Shown here one piece after another: positions 42,062 through 52,160 of a stretch of 64,000 nt of DNA; within the stretch, counting starts at the first letter, position 1, and every line of letters starts with the position of its first letter. Source of the DNA: Cedecea davisae DSM 4568 (GTDB taxonomy: Bacteria; Pseudomonadota; Gammaproteobacteria; Enterobacterales; Enterobacteriaceae); contig NZ_KE161030.1 of NCBI RefSeq assembly GCF_000412335.2, positions 530,014 to 594,013 on the forward strand. The letters are read 5' to 3'. The notes beneath the pieces were generated by a model. That model made no database searches, was not told where the DNA came from, and saw nothing but the letters and a program-made list of their open reading frames with translations. The position numbers and the translations under genes were made by a program.

Positions 42062-42988
42062 ATGACAATTGCATTGGAACTGGAACAGTTAACGAAAACT
42101 TATCCCGGCGGCGTTCAGGCGCTGCGCGGCATAGATCTTCGTGTTGAGGCCGGAGACTTTTATGCGTTACTCGGCCCAAACGGCGCCGGTAAATCTACCA
42201 CCATCGGCATTATTAGTTCTCTGGTGAATAAAACCTCCGGTCGGGTTCGCGTATTTGGCTATGACCTGCAAAAGGACGTGGTCAACGCCAAGCGCCAGCT
42301 CGGGCTGGTGCCGCAGGAATTTAACTTTAACCCGTTTGAGACGGTACAGCAGATAGTTGTACATCAGGCTGGCTACTACGGCGTTGAGCGTAATGAAGCT
42401 ATCGCTCGCAGCGAAAAGTATTTAAAACAGCTCGATCTGTGGGAAAAACGCAACGAACGCGCGCGCATGTTATCCGGCGGGATGAAGCGTCGCCTGATGA
42501 TAGCCCGTGCGCTGATGCACGAGCCGAAGCTGCTGATCCTTGATGAACCAACAGCCGGCGTGGATATTGAACTGCGCCGTTCAATGTGGGGCTTCCTCAA
42601 AGATCTCAACGACAAGGGCACCACGATTATCCTCACCACGCATTATCTGGAAGAAGCCGAAATGCTGTGCCGCAACATCGGCATTATCCAGCGCGGCGAG
42701 CTGGTGGAAAATACCTCCATGAAGTCGCTGCTTTCCAAGCTGAAGTCGGAAACCTTTATCCTCGACCTGGCGCCAAAAAGCCCGCTGCCGAAGCTGGACG
42801 GCTACCAGTACCGCCTGGTGGATACCTCAACGCTCGAAGTCGAAGTCCTGCGTGAGCAGGGCATTAATAGCGTCTTCAGCCAGCTTAGCGCTCAGGGAAT
42901 ACAGGTACAAAGTATGCGTAACAAGGCCAACCGTCTCGAAGAACTCTTTGTGACGCTGGTAAACGGTAAACAAGGGGATGCGTCATGA
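42062..42988 (+). CDS. yadG: ABC transporter ATP-binding protein YadG
   Basis: YadG is an ABC ATPase, predicted to drive an exporter with YadH; the substrate is not known. The product is 308 residues. Walker A LLGPNGAGKSTTIG, Q-loop GLVPQEFNFNPFE, signature MLSGGMKRRLMIARALM, Walker B LLILDEPTAGVDIE and the H-loop ILTTHYLEEAE are intact. Its stop overlaps the yadH start by 4 nt. Confidence 0.95.
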   Translation: MTIALELEQLTKTYPGGVQALRGIDLRVEAGDFYALLGPNGAGKSTTIGIISSLVNKTSGRVRVFGYDLQKDVVNAKRQLGLVPQEFNFNPFETVQQIVVHQAGYYGVERNEAIARSEKYLKQLDLWEKRNERARMLSGGMKRRLMIARALMHEPKLLILDEPTAGVDIELRRSMWGFLKDLNDKGTTIILTTHYLEEAEMLCRNIGIIQRGELVENTSMKSLLSKLKSETFILDLAPKSPLPKLDGYQYRLVDTSTLEVEVLREQGINSVFSQLSAQGIQVQSMRNKANRLEELFVTLVNGKQGDAS

Positions 42989-43755
42989 TGCAGCTTTACT
43001 GGGTGGCGCTGAAAAGCATCTGGACCAAAGAAGTCCATCGCTTTGCCCGAATTTGGATCCAGACCCTGGTTCCGCCGGTCATCACCATGACTCTGTACTT
43101 CATTATCTTCGGTAACCTGATTGGCTCCCGCATCGGCGAAATGCACGGCTTCACCTATATGCAGTTTATCGTTCCGGGCCTGATTATGATGGCGGTTATC
43201 ACCAATGCCTACGCTAACGTGGCCTCTTCGTTCTTTAGCGCTAAGTTCCAGCGCAATATCGAAGAACTGCTGGTTGCGCCGGTGCCGACGCATGTCATCA
43301 TCGCGGGCTATGTCGGCGGCGGCGTTGCCCGCGGCCTGTGCGTGGGCATTCTGGTCACGGCGGTTTCGCTGTTCTTCGTTCCGTTCCAGGTCCATTCGTG
43401 GCTGTTCGTGGCGCTGACGCTGGTACTGACGGCGGTGCTGTTCTCGCTGGCTGGCTTGCTGAACGCGGTATTTGCCAAAACCTTTGATGACATCAGCCTG
43501 ATCCCAACCTTCGTGCTGACGCCGCTCACTTATCTGGGCGGAGTGTTCTACTCCCTGACGCTGCTGCCGCCGTTCTGGCAGGGGTTGTCGCACCTGAACC
43601 CGATTGTCTACATGATTAGCGGCTTCCGCTTTGGTTTCCTCGGGATTAGCGACGTACCTCTGGCGACCACCGTTGGCGTGCTGGTCATCTTCATCGCGGC
43701 GTTTTATCTGCTGTGCTGGTATCTCATCCAGCGCGGACGCGGCCTGCGTACCTAA
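42985..43755 (+). CDS. yadH: ABC-2 type transporter permease YadH
   Basis: YadH is the membrane half of the YadGH exporter. The product is 256 residues with six predicted membrane segments, and belongs to the ABC-2 family (PPVITMTLYFIIFGNLIGSR and TPLTYLGGVFYSLTLLPPFW). The start is coupled to yadG. Substrate unknown. Confidence 0.95.
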   Translation: MMQLYWVALKSIWTKEVHRFARIWIQTLVPPVITMTLYFIIFGNLIGSRIGEMHGFTYMQFIVPGLIMMAVITNAYANVASSFFSAKFQRNIEELLVAPVPTHVIIAGYVGGGVARGLCVGILVTAVSLFFVPFQVHSWLFVALTLVLTAVLFSLAGLLNAVFAKTFDDISLIPTFVLTPLTYLGGVFYSLTLLPPFWQGLSHLNPIVYMISGFRFGFLGISDVPLATTVGVLVIFIAAFYLLCWYLIQRGRGLRT

Positions 43756-43770
43756 TACCAGGCTCCTCAA

Positions 43771-43802
43771 CCCTCCCCAAAAGGGGAGGGGTTTCTCACC
43801 CC
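43771..43802. repeat. REP-like palindrome, variant copy
   Basis: CCCTCCCC and GGGGAGGG arms around AAAA, with a tail GTTTCTCACCCC. It lies between yadH and yadI. The stem differs from the other copies by loss of one T, and the tail carries the GTGAG motif in the reverse direction, so membership in the family is tentative. Confidence 0.45.
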
Positions 43803-43872
43803 AAATTGATACGCATCAGGCTATTTTTTCAGCTTTCTGGCACACTATCGCCCGGTTAACAGGAGACGCCTT

Positions 43873-44304
43873 ATGCTGGGTTGGGTGATTGCCGGGCACG
43901 ACGATTATGCCCAGAAGATGCTGGATGCAATGGAAAAGCGCTTTGGCCCGCAGCCGCAGTGCTGCGCGGTAAATTTCTGGAAAGGGATGAGCACCAATAT
44001 GCTGAGCCGCATGATGTGCGATGCGCTTTATCATTGCGACTCAGGAGACGGTGTTATCTTCCTTACGGATATTACCGGCGAAGCGCCTTACCGCACCGCC
44101 GCCTTGCTCAGCCATAAGCATGAGCACTGCGAGGTGATCTCCGGCGTAAATCTGCCGCTGCTGTGCGCCATGCGTGAACAGCGGGAGTCCCTGTCCAGCG
44201 AGGCGTTTCGCCTGCTGATAGTTGAGCGGGGCGAGGAGGCGATTACCAGCCTCTGGCACCAGCAGCAAAAGAACCCGCCGTTTGTATTGCTCCACCCGTT
44301 TTAA
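43873..44304 (+). CDS. yadI: Putative PTS EIIA-like protein YadI
   Basis: The product is 143 residues (E. coli 146) and resembles the EIIA domain of mannose-type phosphotransferase systems. His9 in MLGWVIAGHDDYAQKM matches the phosphorylated His of that family, and GVIFLTDITGEAPYRTAALL fits the fold. No EIIB, EIIC or EIID gene is nearby, so it is an orphan. Its partner and sugar are unknown. Confidence 0.9.
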   Translation: MLGWVIAGHDDYAQKMLDAMEKRFGPQPQCCAVNFWKGMSTNMLSRMMCDALYHCDSGDGVIFLTDITGEAPYRTAALLSHKHEHCEVISGVNLPLLCAMREQRESLSSEAFRLLIVERGEEAITSLWHQQQKNPPFVLLHPF

Positions 44305-44397
44305 GGGGATTGGCTTATTCCGGTTGGTATTCACGCATCTTTTGCTAAAATAACGCCTTCCTTCCGTCTTCACGACACAAAGACTAATAAATTCGCC

Positions 44398-45648
44398 ATG
44401 TTAACTCGCCTCGTTTATTGCGTGATGCTGGTCATCAGCATCTCTACCGCCCGGGCCAGCCTGCTTAGCAGCCATGCTACGCCTGCCCAATATATGCAAA
44501 CCACCGAAGGGGCCGATATCTGGGCACAGGTTGGCGACAGCGTTATTTCAGTCGGCCGGATTGAGGAAGGGCAGATTCTGGCCGTGGTGCCCACGGTGGC
44601 GGATTACTACGAATTTAATTTTGGCTTTGGCACAGGGTTTATCGACAAAGCGCATCTCGCGCCGGTCAAAGGCAAGCAGCGGGTGGAAGACCGGCTGGGC
44701 GACCTGAATAAGCCGCTCAGTAATCAGAACCTGATTACCTTCCGTGATGTGGTGGTTTACAGCGAGCCATCCACTTCCAGCACGCCATTTGGCACCCTTG
44801 CGGATAACCTCCGCTACCCGGTGCTCAGCAAGTTAAAAGACCGATTAAACCAGACCTGGTTCCAGATCCGCATCGGCAACCGGCTGGGCTATATCAGCAG
44901 CCTGGATGCTCAGCCGGACAACGGTATTCCGGTGCTGACTTATCATCATATTCTGCGTGACGAAGAAAATACCCGCTTCCGCCATACGTCTACCACGACT
45001 TCGGTGGTTGCTTTCAGTAATCAGATGACCTGGCTGCGTGATATGGGCTACACCACGCTGACGATGTATCAGCTGGAAGGCTATGTGCGTAACCGAATGA
45101 ACCTTCCTGCTCGCGCCGTGGTTATTACCTTCGATGACGGGCTGAAGTCGGTTTATCGCTACGCGTATCCTATCCTGAAGCAGTATGGCTTTAAGGCTAC
45201 GGCTTACATCATCTCGTCGCGTATTAAGCGCCACCCGCAGCCGTGGAACGCTAAATCTCTGCAATTTATGAGTATCTCAGAGCTGGAAGCGATTCAAAGC
45301 GTGTTTGATATCCAGTCGCACACCCACTTCCTGCACCGGGTGGATAACTACCGCCGCCCAATCCTGCTAAGCCGCAGCTACCACAACATCCTGTTTGATT
45401 TTGAGCACTCGCGCCGCGCGCTCTCGCAATTTAATCCGCATGTGCTTTATCTCTCGTACCCGTTTGGCGGCTATAACGATACCGCGGTCAAAGCGGCTAA
45501 TGACGCTGGTTTCCATATGGCGGTGACGACGGTGCGCGGCAAGGTGAAGCCGGGAGATAATCCGTTCCTGTTGAAGCGGCTTTATATTATGAGGACGGAT
45601 TCGCTGGAGACGATGTCGAGGACGATTACCAATCAGCCTGAGTCGTAA
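44398..45648 (+). CDS. yadE: Exported polysaccharide deacetylase YadE
   Basis: The product is 416 residues (E. coli 409). It has a signal peptide (cleaved about ARASLL), an N-terminal SH3-like region, and a C-terminal NodB domain from [20 protein letters not shown]. Metal ligands are the Asp in TFDDG and the two His in [25 protein letters not shown] is the third NodB motif. The carbohydrate substrate is unknown. Confidence 0.94.
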   Translation: MLTRLVYCVMLVISISTARASLLSSHATPAQYMQTTEGADIWAQVGDSVISVGRIEEGQILAVVPTVADYYEFNFGFGTGFIDKAHLAPVKGKQRVEDRLGDLNKPLSNQNLITFRDVVVYSEPSTSSTPFGTLADNLRYPVLSKLKDRLNQTWFQIRIGNRLGYISSLDAQPDNGIPVLTYHHILRDEENTRFRHTSTTTSVVAFSNQMTWLRDMGYTTLTMYQLEGYVRNRMNLPARAVVITFDDGLKSVYRYAYPILKQYGFKATAYIISSRIKRHPQPWNAKSLQFMSISELEAIQSVFDIQSHTHFLHRVDNYRRPILLSRSYHNILFDFEHSRRALSQFNPHVLYLSYPFGGYNDTAVKAANDAGFHMAVTTVRGKVKPGDNPFLLKRLYIMRTDSLETMSRTITNQPES

Positions 45649-45696
45649 GCGGACCCTGGTTTTGTAACGCGTTATCTAAGGTGGGTTTGTTCGATC

Positions 45697-45732
45697 CCCT
45701 CTCCCACGCGGGGAGAGGGTTAGGGTGAGAGG
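45697..45732. repeat. REP-like palindrome, copy 2
   Basis: CCCTCTCCC and GGGAGAGGG arms around ACGCG, with a tail TTAGGGTGAGAGG. It sits between convergent yadE and panD and may double as a transcript end. Confidence 0.65.
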
Positions 45733-45738
45733 TAGTTG

Positions 45739-46119
45739 TTACGCTACCTGCACCGGTACGGCTTTCGCGAGACGTTTCATCTCATTATCACCGTCAAAAT
45801 AGGCTACCTTCGGCTGCCAGCTACGAGCCTGCTCGTCCGGCATCGTCACGTAGCTTGCGATAATTAAAATATCGCCAACGTCCGCGCAGTGTGCCGCAGC
45901 GCCGTTAACGGAGATGATTTTAGACCCGCGCTCACCGGCAATAGCGTAGGTAGAAAAGCGCTTACCGTTGGTGACGTTGTAAATATCGATGGCTTCGTAT
46001 TCCAGAATGCCTGCCGCCTCAAGGAAGTCCTGATCGATGGCGCAGGAGCCTTCGTAGTGCAAGTCCGCCTGAGTCACTTTGACGCGGTGTAACTTGCCTT
46101 GCAGCATAGTGCGAATCAT
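45739..46119 (-). CDS. panD: Aspartate 1-decarboxylase PanD
   Basis: PanD makes beta-alanine from aspartate for pantothenate. The product is 126 residues, and self-cleavage between Gly24 and Ser25 ([14 protein letters not shown]) makes the pyruvoyl active site. It lies downstream of panC, separated by a predicted terminator. E. coli has rpnC between panD and panC; here there is none. Confidence 0.97.
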   Translation of the reverse strand: MIRTMLQGKLHRVKVTQADLHYEGSCAIDQDFLEAAGILEYEAIDIYNVTNGKRFSTYAIAGERGSKIISVNGAAAHCADVGDILIIASYVTMPDEQARSWQPKVAYFDGDNEMKRLAKAVPVQVA

Positions 46120-46143
46120 AGCTTGAACCTTTGTCTCTGGGCT

Positions 46144-46169
46144 AAAAAAGCGCCGAATTCATCGACGCT
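46144..46169 (-). terminator. Terminator between panC and panD
   Basis: On the minus strand AGCGTCG and CGGCGCT pair with one wobble around a 7-nt loop and are followed by a T run. It lies after panC and before panD, so panD likely has its own promoter. Confidence 0.65.
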
Positions 46170-46210
46170 GTGAATATTCGAGGCAGTATTGCCCTTTTTA
46201 TTTGGGCTGT

Positions 46211-47065
46211 CTACTGCGCCAAATCAACGGTAACGTTATCAATCAGTCGCGCCTGGCCGAGCCACGCCGCCATCAGGATAACCGCGCGTTTGCTCTCTTC
46301 AGACAGCTCCAGCAGCGTGTCCGCATCGCGGATTTGCAGGTCGTCCGAGCGGAAGCCTTTTTCATTTAGCTCGGCCGCCGCGAGGATAAGCATCTCTTCG
46401 CAATCCCGTTCGCCGCTGCGCAGCTTGTCGGCCAGGCCGTTCATCACTTTGCACAACCCCGGCGCAATTTTGCGCTGCTCCGCGCTCAGATAGCCATTGC
46501 GGGAGCTAAGGGCCAGCCCGTCTTTCGCCCGCACCGTTGGCACGCCGATAATCTCGATGTCGTAGCCCATATCGGCCACCATTTTGCGGATAAGCGCCAG
46601 CTGCTGGTAATCCTTCTGGCCAAAGCAGGCAACATCCGGCTGCACCAGGTTAAACAGCTTGCTGACGATGGTAGATACGCCGCGGAAGTGACCCGGACGG
46701 CTGGCGCCTTCCAGCATGGTGGAAATGCCCGGCACGTCAACGAAGGTTTGGCTATCAAGTCCCTGCGGATAAACATCCGCCGGAGCCGGAGCGAACACCA
46801 TATCGACCTTGCGGCGGTTGAGCTTCTCGCAGTCTTCCTGCAGGGTGCGCGGGTAGCGAGCTAAATCGTCGGGCCTGTCAAACTGCATCGGGTTGACGAA
46901 AATGCTCACAACCACCACATCGGCAGCGGCTTTTGCTTCTTCAACCAGCGTCATATGCCCATCGTGCAGATTGCCCATGGTGGGCACCAGCGCAATGCGC
47001 TTTCCTTCCTGGCGCCAGCGGCGAATCTGCTGACGCAGCAGCGGTACGGTTTCGATAATCAGCAC
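46211..47065 (-). CDS. panC: Pantothenate synthetase PanC
   Basis: PanC joins pantoate and beta-alanine with ATP to form pantothenate. The start is GTG (Val-Leu-Ile-Ile-Glu-Thr-Val) preceded by CAGGAGAAGGG, giving 284 residues (E. coli 283). The open frame continues upstream into panB, so the homology and ribosome-binding site decide the start. Visible are [11 protein letters not shown] and the ATP loop [12 protein letters not shown]. It follows panB by 13 nt. Confidence 0.95.
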   Translation of the reverse strand: MLIIETVPLLRQQIRRWRQEGKRIALVPTMGNLHDGHMTLVEEAKAAADVVVVSIFVNPMQFDRPDDLARYPRTLQEDCEKLNRRKVDMVFAPAPADVYPQGLDSQTFVDVPGISTMLEGASRPGHFRGVSTIVSKLFNLVQPDVACFGQKDYQQLALIRKMVADMGYDIEIIGVPTVRAKDGLALSSRNGYLSAEQRKIAPGLCKVMNGLADKLRSGERDCEEMLILAAAELNEKGFRSDDLQIRDADTLLELSEESKRAVILMAAWLGQARLIDNVTVDLAQ

Positions 47066-47078
47066 AACCCTTCTCCTG

Positions 47079-47873
47079 TCAGTAAAAACTGTGTTCGTTG
47101 CCCGGATAGCTGCCGGACTCGACTTCGCTAATGTACTGGCGCACTGCGGCGCGGATATCACCCGTCCCGGCCAGGAAGTTTTTCGCAAATTTAGGAATAT
47201 GGCCGCCGGTGATTCCGAAGGCATCATGCATGACCAGAATTTGCCCGTCCGTGACGTTGCCCGCGCCGATACCGATGACCGGAATGCCAAGCGCTTCGGT
47301 AACGCGTTTTGCCAGTTCGACCGGCACGCACTCCAGAACCAGCAGCTGCGCGCCGGCGGCTTCCAGCGCCAGGGCATCGTCCAGCAGCGTCGTCGCTGCC
47401 TGCTCGTCTCGCCCCTGAACCTTATAGCCGCCAAAGATATTCACCGACTGCGGCGTCAGGCCCAGGTGCCCGCAAACCGGCACCGCTCGTTCGGTCAGCA
47501 TTTTCACCGTCTCAGCAAGCCAGCGTCCGCCTTCGATTTTTACCATATTAGCACCGGCGCGCATCACTTCAGCCGAGTTGGCAAAGGCCTGTTCAGGCGT
47601 GGCATAAGCCATGAAAGGCAGGTCTGCCAGCAGCAGGCAATTTGGCGCACCGCGGCGAACCGCGCGGGTGTGGTAGGCAATCTCTTCGACCGTGACCGGC
47701 AGCGTGGAATCATTTCCCTGTACCGTCATGCCCAGCGAGTCGCCCACCAGCAGCACGACGACGCCTTCGTCAGCAAACAGTTTGGCAAAGCTAAAGTCAT
47801 AGGCGGTAAGGGTGGCGAATTTCTTTTTGTCCTGCTTGAGCTTGCGCAGGGTGGAGGTGGTAGTGGGTTTCAT
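47079..47873 (-). CDS. panB: 3-methyl-2-oxobutanoate hydroxymethyltransferase PanB
   Basis: PanB adds a hydroxymethyl group to ketoisovalerate, the first step to pantoate. Three ATGs are in a row; the third is chosen for GGGG spacing and the 264-residue E. coli length. Visible are [13 protein letters not shown] (Mg-binding Asp), [12 protein letters not shown] and the glycine-rich [16 protein letters not shown]. It precedes panC in one unit. The E. coli yad fimbrial cluster between panB and folK is absent. Confidence 0.96.
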   Translation of the reverse strand: MKPTTTSTLRKLKQDKKKFATLTAYDFSFAKLFADEGVVVLLVGDSLGMTVQGNDSTLPVTVEEIAYHTRAVRRGAPNCLLLADLPFMAYATPEQAFANSAEVMRAGANMVKIEGGRWLAETVKMLTERAVPVCGHLGLTPQSVNIFGGYKVQGRDEQAATTLLDDALALEAAGAQLLVLECVPVELAKRVTEALGIPVIGIGAGNVTDGQILVMHDAFGITGGHIPKFAKNFLAGTGDIRAAVRQYISEVESGSYPGNEHSFY

Positions 47874-47917
47874 CATCATCCCCGGAGAAAGGTTTGAACA
47901 GGATACGGGCGCGCCGG

Positions 47918-48397
47918 TTACCAGCGGGTAATACCCTCCCGGGAGAGGTTAGCCAGTATCTCAGCAACAGCCTGGCCGTCAGGAAAACGGCAGTCTGGCG
48001 CTATTTCCAGTAAAGGAACCAGCATAAATGCGCGGTTCTTCATATCGTAGTGTGGCACGGTCAGGCGCTCGGTATGAATCACTTCGCTGCCGAACAGCAT
48101 AATATCGAGATCTAAAGTACGCGGCCCCCAGCGTTCCTCTTTGCGCACGCGCCCGTGCTCCAGCTCAATGCGCTGAGTCTGGTCGAGTAAAGCTTCGGCC
48201 GGCAAATCGGTTTCCAGCACCACGGCAGCGTTCAGATAATCCGGCTGATCCTGTGGGCCCAGAGGCGGGGTGCGATAAAACGAAGAGGTCGCCACCACCC
48301 GGCTGTGCGGAATGGCGGCGAGGGCGTCGAGCGCGGAAGAGACTTGCTCCAGCGGCGACGCCTGATTACTGCCCAGAGCGATATACGCGAGGGTCAT
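47918..48397 (-). CDS. folK: 6-hydroxymethyl-dihydropterin pyrophosphokinase FolK
   Basis: FolK transfers pyrophosphate from ATP to hydroxymethyl-dihydropterin in folate synthesis. The product is 159 residues. The signature [16 protein letters not shown] carries the Mg-binding Asp pair. Its ATG overlaps the pcnB stop by 4 nt, so the two are coupled. Confidence 0.96.
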   Translation of the reverse strand: MTLAYIALGSNQASPLEQVSSALDALAAIPHSRVVATSSFYRTPPLGPQDQPDYLNAAVVLETDLPAEALLDQTQRIELEHGRVRKEERWGPRTLDLDIMLFGSEVIHTERLTVPHYDMKNRAFMLVPLLEIAPDCRFPDGQAVAEILANLSREGITRW

Positions 48398-49794
48398 GCA
48401 CTGCCTTCGCGGCGCGGCGCACGCTTGCGCGGACGGCGGGTGCGGCGGCGGGCGGCTGGCTCATCGCCAAGATCGTTGAGCATATCTTTCTGCATCGGCG
48501 GAGCGGCAACCTGGAACTCGCCCCACCATTTGGTCAGGCGCTGGAGTTCGTGGTTGTTTTCCACTTCGGCGCGCAGGGCCAGCAGGTCGTAAGAGGCGCG
48601 GAACTTAGGATGCTCCATCAGCTTCCAGGCGCGTTTACCCTGGCGGCGCGACAGGCGCAGCTGTAGGCCCCAGATATCACGCACCAGGGTAGTGATGCGT
48701 TTCGGAATCGCCAGCGCACGGCAGGCTTCATCCAGCACGTCATTCATCGCCAGCGCGAAGGCATCGTAATAGGCGAGGCCGCTTTCCTGGGCAATCTTTT
48801 GCGCCATCTCCAGCTGCGGATACCAGAACATCGCCGCGAACAGGAACGCCGGATTCACGCGCATATCGTTATGAATGCGGTTGTCGGTGTTCTTCAGTAC
48901 CTGAGCGATGATCAGTTCCATCGGGCTGTCGCCCTGCTCGGTAAAGTAGCGGGTGATAATCGGGAACAGCGGCTGGAACAGCTGATATTCACGCAGCAGA
49001 CGGTAGGTTTCAAACCCATAGCCCGCCTGCAACAATTTGAGTGATTCTTCGAACAGACGCGCCGGAGGCACATCGTTAAGCAGGGTCGCCAGGCGTGGAA
49101 TAGGCTCGCCGGTCTCCGGGCTAATCGACATGTTCAGTTTGGCGGCAAAGCGCACCGCGCGCAGCATACGAACCGGATCTTCGCGGTAACGCGTTTCCGG
49201 GTCGCCAATCAGGCGGATGATGCCGTTATTCAGATCGTTCAGGCCGCCAACATAATCTCGTACCGAGAAGTCGGCCACGCTGTAGTAAAGGCTGTTGATG
49301 GTAAAGTCACGGCGCTGGGCATCTTCTTCGATGGAACCAAAGATGTTGTCGCGAAGCAGCATGCCGTTCTGGCCGCGCTGGGAAGTCTGGCGGTCGGAGG
49401 ACGCCTGTTCTTCGTGGTGACCACGGAAGGTCGCGACTTCGATGATTTCCGGCCCAAACATAACGTGAGCAAGACGGAAGCGGCGGCCAACCAGGCGGCA
49501 GTTGCGGAACAGTTTACGAACCTGATCCGGCGTAGCGCTGGTGGTGACGTCAAAATCTTTTGGTTTTTTGCCCAGCAGCAGGTCGCGGACGCCGCCGCCA
49601 ACGAGATAGGCCTCGTAGCCTGCTTTGTTCAAACGGTAGAGCACCTTGAGGGCATTTTCACTGATATCTTTGCGGGAAATAGCGTGCTGATCGCGCGGAA
49701 TAACAGTAATGTGCGGGAGAGCTTCACTCTCCTCGACCACGACGTCATCGCGGTTAAGCACCTTGCGGCAAAAATTAGCGACTCGGGTAAAAAT
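48394..49794 (-). CDS. pcnB: Poly(A) polymerase I PcnB, predicted AUU start
   Basis: PcnB adds 3' poly(A) tails that speed mRNA decay and controls ColE1-type plasmid copy number. Homology to E. coli PcnB starts at Ile-Phe-Thr-Arg-Val-Ala-Asn-Phe, coded by ATT, with GAGGTGG ending 3 nt before it. E. coli pcnB is known to start at AUU, and 466 residues fits its 465. A TTG seven codons upstream is the alternative. The nucleotidyltransferase motif [12 protein letters not shown] with KDFDVTT is intact, as is the Arg/Lys-rich tail. Coupled to folK. Confidence 0.9.
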   Translation of the reverse strand: MFTRVANFCRKVLNRDDVVVEESEALPHITVIPRDQHAISRKDISENALKVLYRLNKAGYEAYLVGGGVRDLLLGKKPKDFDVTTSATPDQVRKLFRNCRLVGRRFRLAHVMFGPEIIEVATFRGHHEEQASSDRQTSQRGQNGMLLRDNIFGSIEEDAQRRDFTINSLYYSVADFSVRDYVGGLNDLNNGIIRLIGDPETRYREDPVRMLRAVRFAAKLNMSISPETGEPIPRLATLLNDVPPARLFEESLKLLQAGYGFETYRLLREYQLFQPLFPIITRYFTEQGDSPMELIIAQVLKNTDNRIHNDMRVNPAFLFAAMFWYPQLEMAQKIAQESGLAYYDAFALAMNDVLDEACRALAIPKRITTLVRDIWGLQLRLSRRQGKRAWKLMEHPKFRASYDLLALRAEVENNHELQRLTKWWGEFQVAAPPMQKDMLNDLGDEPAARRRTRRPRKRAPRREGSA

Positions 49795-49850
49795 AGTCCA
49801 CCTCGGCAGTGTCAATCATAGGGACAAAAAAAACAGCGGCTAATCATAGC

Positions 49851-50735
49851 TCAGTGCGGCGCATTTGAGAATAATGTATTCATCGGCACGCTATCGAGTG
49901 ACCAGTTAACCACGGCCTGTTCAAGCAGCGCTTCCAGCTTAAGGCTCTGCCAGTCGGCCGCTACTTGTTGATTTAAAAAACGCAATGCTTCAACCAGCAC
50001 CGGGCGCGGATCGCCCTGCGGTAAAGCCGGAGCATGATTCTGCTTCGACAGCTTGGCACCTTGCTGATTAAGCGCCAGCGGCAGGTGAATATAGTGCGGC
50101 ACCGGCCAGCCAAGCTGTTGATACAGCGATATTTGTCTTACCGTCGGCTCAATTAAGTCCGCCCCGCGTACAATCTCCGTCACGCCCTGAAAATGGTCAT
50201 CCACCACTACAGCAAGATTATAGGCGAACAGGCCGTCGCGGCGATGAATGATAAAATCTTCGCGGGCCAAAGCGGCGTCGGCGGTCAGTAATCCTCTCAG
50301 CCCGTCCTGGAAGCTCAGCACCGGATTTTGCTGTACCAGTCGCATTGCGGCGTTTTGCGGACCGTTATTCAAAGTACGGCAGTGGCCGTCGTAATAGCCG
50401 CCAATGTGCTGAATTCGGCTGCGGGTGCAGGTGCAGTAATAGCTCAGGCCGCGCTGTTTTAACCACGCCAGCGCTTCGCGGTAGGCCTCGTGGCGCTGAG
50501 ACTGCCACAACACTTCGCCGTCCCAGTGCAGGCCGTAATGCTCAAGCTGTTTCAGGATCGTGGTGGCTGCGCCCGGGACTTCACGAGGCGGATCGATATC
50601 TTCAATGCGAACCAGCCAGAGGCCCTGCTTAGCGCGTGCCTGAAGGTAGCTGCCGAGAGCGGCAATCAGCGAACCAAAATGCAGCTCCCCGGAAGGTGAG
50701 GGGGCAAAGCGGCCAATGTAGTGTTGAGAAGGCAT
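49851..50735 (-). CDS. gluQ: Glutamyl-queuosine tRNA(Asp) synthetase GluQ
   Basis: GluQ-RS attaches glutamate to queuosine at position 34 of tRNA(Asp). The product is 294 residues, a truncated glutamyl-tRNA synthetase without the anticodon-binding domain. The class I motif [13 protein letters not shown] stands in for [13 protein letters not shown] for KMSKS. Zinc ligands are CTCTRSRIQ and YYDGHC. It lies between dksA and pcnB on the same strand. Confidence 0.95.
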   Translation of the reverse strand: MPSQHYIGRFAPSPSGELHFGSLIAALGSYLQARAKQGLWLVRIEDIDPPREVPGAATTILKQLEHYGLHWDGEVLWQSQRHEAYREALAWLKQRGLSYYCTCTRSRIQHIGGYYDGHCRTLNNGPQNAAMRLVQQNPVLSFQDGLRGLLTADAALAREDFIIHRRDGLFAYNLAVVVDDHFQGVTEIVRGADLIEPTVRQISLYQQLGWPVPHYIHLPLALNQQGAKLSKQNHAPALPQGDPRPVLVEALRFLNQQVAADWQSLKLEALLEQAVVNWSLDSVPMNTLFSNAPH

Positions 50736-50758
50736 GTTTTCGGGGGGCTATAAAGTAA

Positions 50759-50784
50759 TATGGCGGGAGAAAGCTCCCGCCATA
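50759..50784 (-). terminator. Hairpin after dksA
   Basis: TATGGCGGGAG and CTCCCGCCATA pair perfectly over 11 bp with a 4-nt loop, 25 nt after the dksA stop. The downstream strand is only moderately T-rich, so termination may be partial and let some transcripts reach gluQ. Confidence 0.55.
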
Positions 50785-50808
50785 GAGTCCTGGCGTTTAC
50801 GCGAGCCG

Positions 50809-51264
50809 TTAGCCGGCCATTTGTTTTTCGCGGATTTCTGCCAGCGTTTTGCAGTCGATACACAAATCAGCTGTCGGACGAGCTTCAAGGCGACGAATGC
50901 CGATTTCCACACCGCAGGATTCGCAGTAGCCGAAATCTTCGTCTTCCACTTTCTTGAGCGTTTTCTCGATCTTTTTGATCAGTTTACGTTCGCGATCGCG
51001 GTTACGCAGTTCGAGGCTGAACTCTTCTTCCTGGGCAGCACGGTCTACCGGGTCCGGGAAGTTAGCAGCTTCATCCTGCATATGTGTAACGGTGCGATCG
51101 ACCTCGTCCATGAGCTGATTACGCCATGCTTCAAGAATGCGCTTGAAGTGCGACAGCTGGGCTTCGTTCATATACTCTTCGCCCGGTTTCTCCTGGTACG
51201 GCTCCACCCCAGCGATGGCGAGAATACTCAGGGACGATGTTTTACGCTTTTGCCCTTCTTGCAT
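50809..51264 (-). CDS. dksA: RNA polymerase-binding transcription factor DksA
   Basis: DksA binds RNA polymerase in its secondary channel and acts with ppGpp in the stringent response. The start [15 protein letters not shown] gives 151 residues as in E. coli; an upstream in-frame start would add six. A coiled coil with the tip [12 protein letters not shown] and a four-cysteine zinc finger (YCESC, LCIDC) are intact. Confidence 0.97.
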   Translation of the reverse strand: MQEGQKRKTSSLSILAIAGVEPYQEKPGEEYMNEAQLSHFKRILEAWRNQLMDEVDRTVTHMQDEAANFPDPVDRAAQEEEFSLELRNRDRERKLIKKIEKTLKKVEDEDFGYCESCGVEIGIRRLEARPTADLCIDCKTLAEIREKQMAG

Positions 51265-51455
51265 GTTGTTTCTCCTTAACACGCACTTATCGGTCCCCTG
51301 TCGGGGTAAAATCAGGCCGCTATAAATAGCAGATGCTTTTCAGGATGGCAATTATATAAACTCCTCTCTTGACAACCGTGTGAAGAAAAGCTTATTTGCG
51401 AAACGACCCGACTATAAAAAAGACAATACGTTATCTGTCCTTAACCAGATGTGAT

Positions 51456-52160
51456 TCATAACTGGACAGGCAACGGCGTAGTTAGAGTCATCCCTGTGGC
51501 AGAAAGTTCTGCCTTCCAGGCGATAATTTCAACCCCACGCTGCTGCGCCTCACTCAACAGCTGCGCATATTTTGCATCAATGTGGCGGGCCGGGGAGACG
51601 CTATTTATAGCAGAATGCAATACCGCAAACAGTAGCACCGCGCGCTCTCCTTGCTGAACCACATTCATTAACTCTCTTAAATGCTTTTGGCCACGCAGGC
51701 TAACGGCATCCGGGAAAAATCCCATTTTGTTGTCAAACAGCGTGACCGATTTCACTTCAATATAGCAGTTAACCTTGTTACACGCCTGTAACATAAAATC
51801 AATTCTGCTGCGTTCTTCGCCGTATTTTACCTCGGCCTGAACGCTGCTGTAGCCCGCTAATTCTGCCGGAGGATTCGCCTCCAGCATCTCTTTAACCAAC
51901 ATGTTGGCGCGTAACGTATTGACGCAAATTATCTCACCATTTTGCGTTTGGGTAAGCTCCCAGGTATTAGGGTATTTTCGCGTTGGGCTGGCGGACGTGG
52001 AGTACCAGACGGTGTCTCCCGGCGTGGCGCAGCCCGTCATCGCCCCGGTATTCGGGCAATGAAGGGTCAGGGTTTCGCCATCGGCTGTCATCACATCGGC
52101 GAGAAAACGTTTATAGCGCTTGATGAGCGTTGCGGACTGTAGCGCGGGGGAAAACTCCAT
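51456..52160 (-). CDS. sfsA: SfsA family protein (sugar fermentation stimulation)
   Basis: SfsA was found as a multicopy activator of maltose genes in E. coli; its biochemical role is unclear, though a DNA-binding or nuclease-like fold is proposed. The product is 234 residues as in E. coli, with [16 protein letters not shown] and [20 protein letters not shown]. The start codon follows the thpR stop directly (TAAATG), so they are coupled. Confidence 0.95.
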   Translation of the reverse strand: MEFSPALQSATLIKRYKRFLADVMTADGETLTLHCPNTGAMTGCATPGDTVWYSTSASPTRKYPNTWELTQTQNGEIICVNTLRANMLVKEMLEANPPAELAGYSSVQAEVKYGEERSRIDFMLQACNKVNCYIEVKSVTLFDNKMGFFPDAVSLRGQKHLRELMNVVQQGERAVLLFAVLHSAINSVSPARHIDAKYAQLLSEAQQRGVEIIAWKAELSATGMTLTTPLPVQL

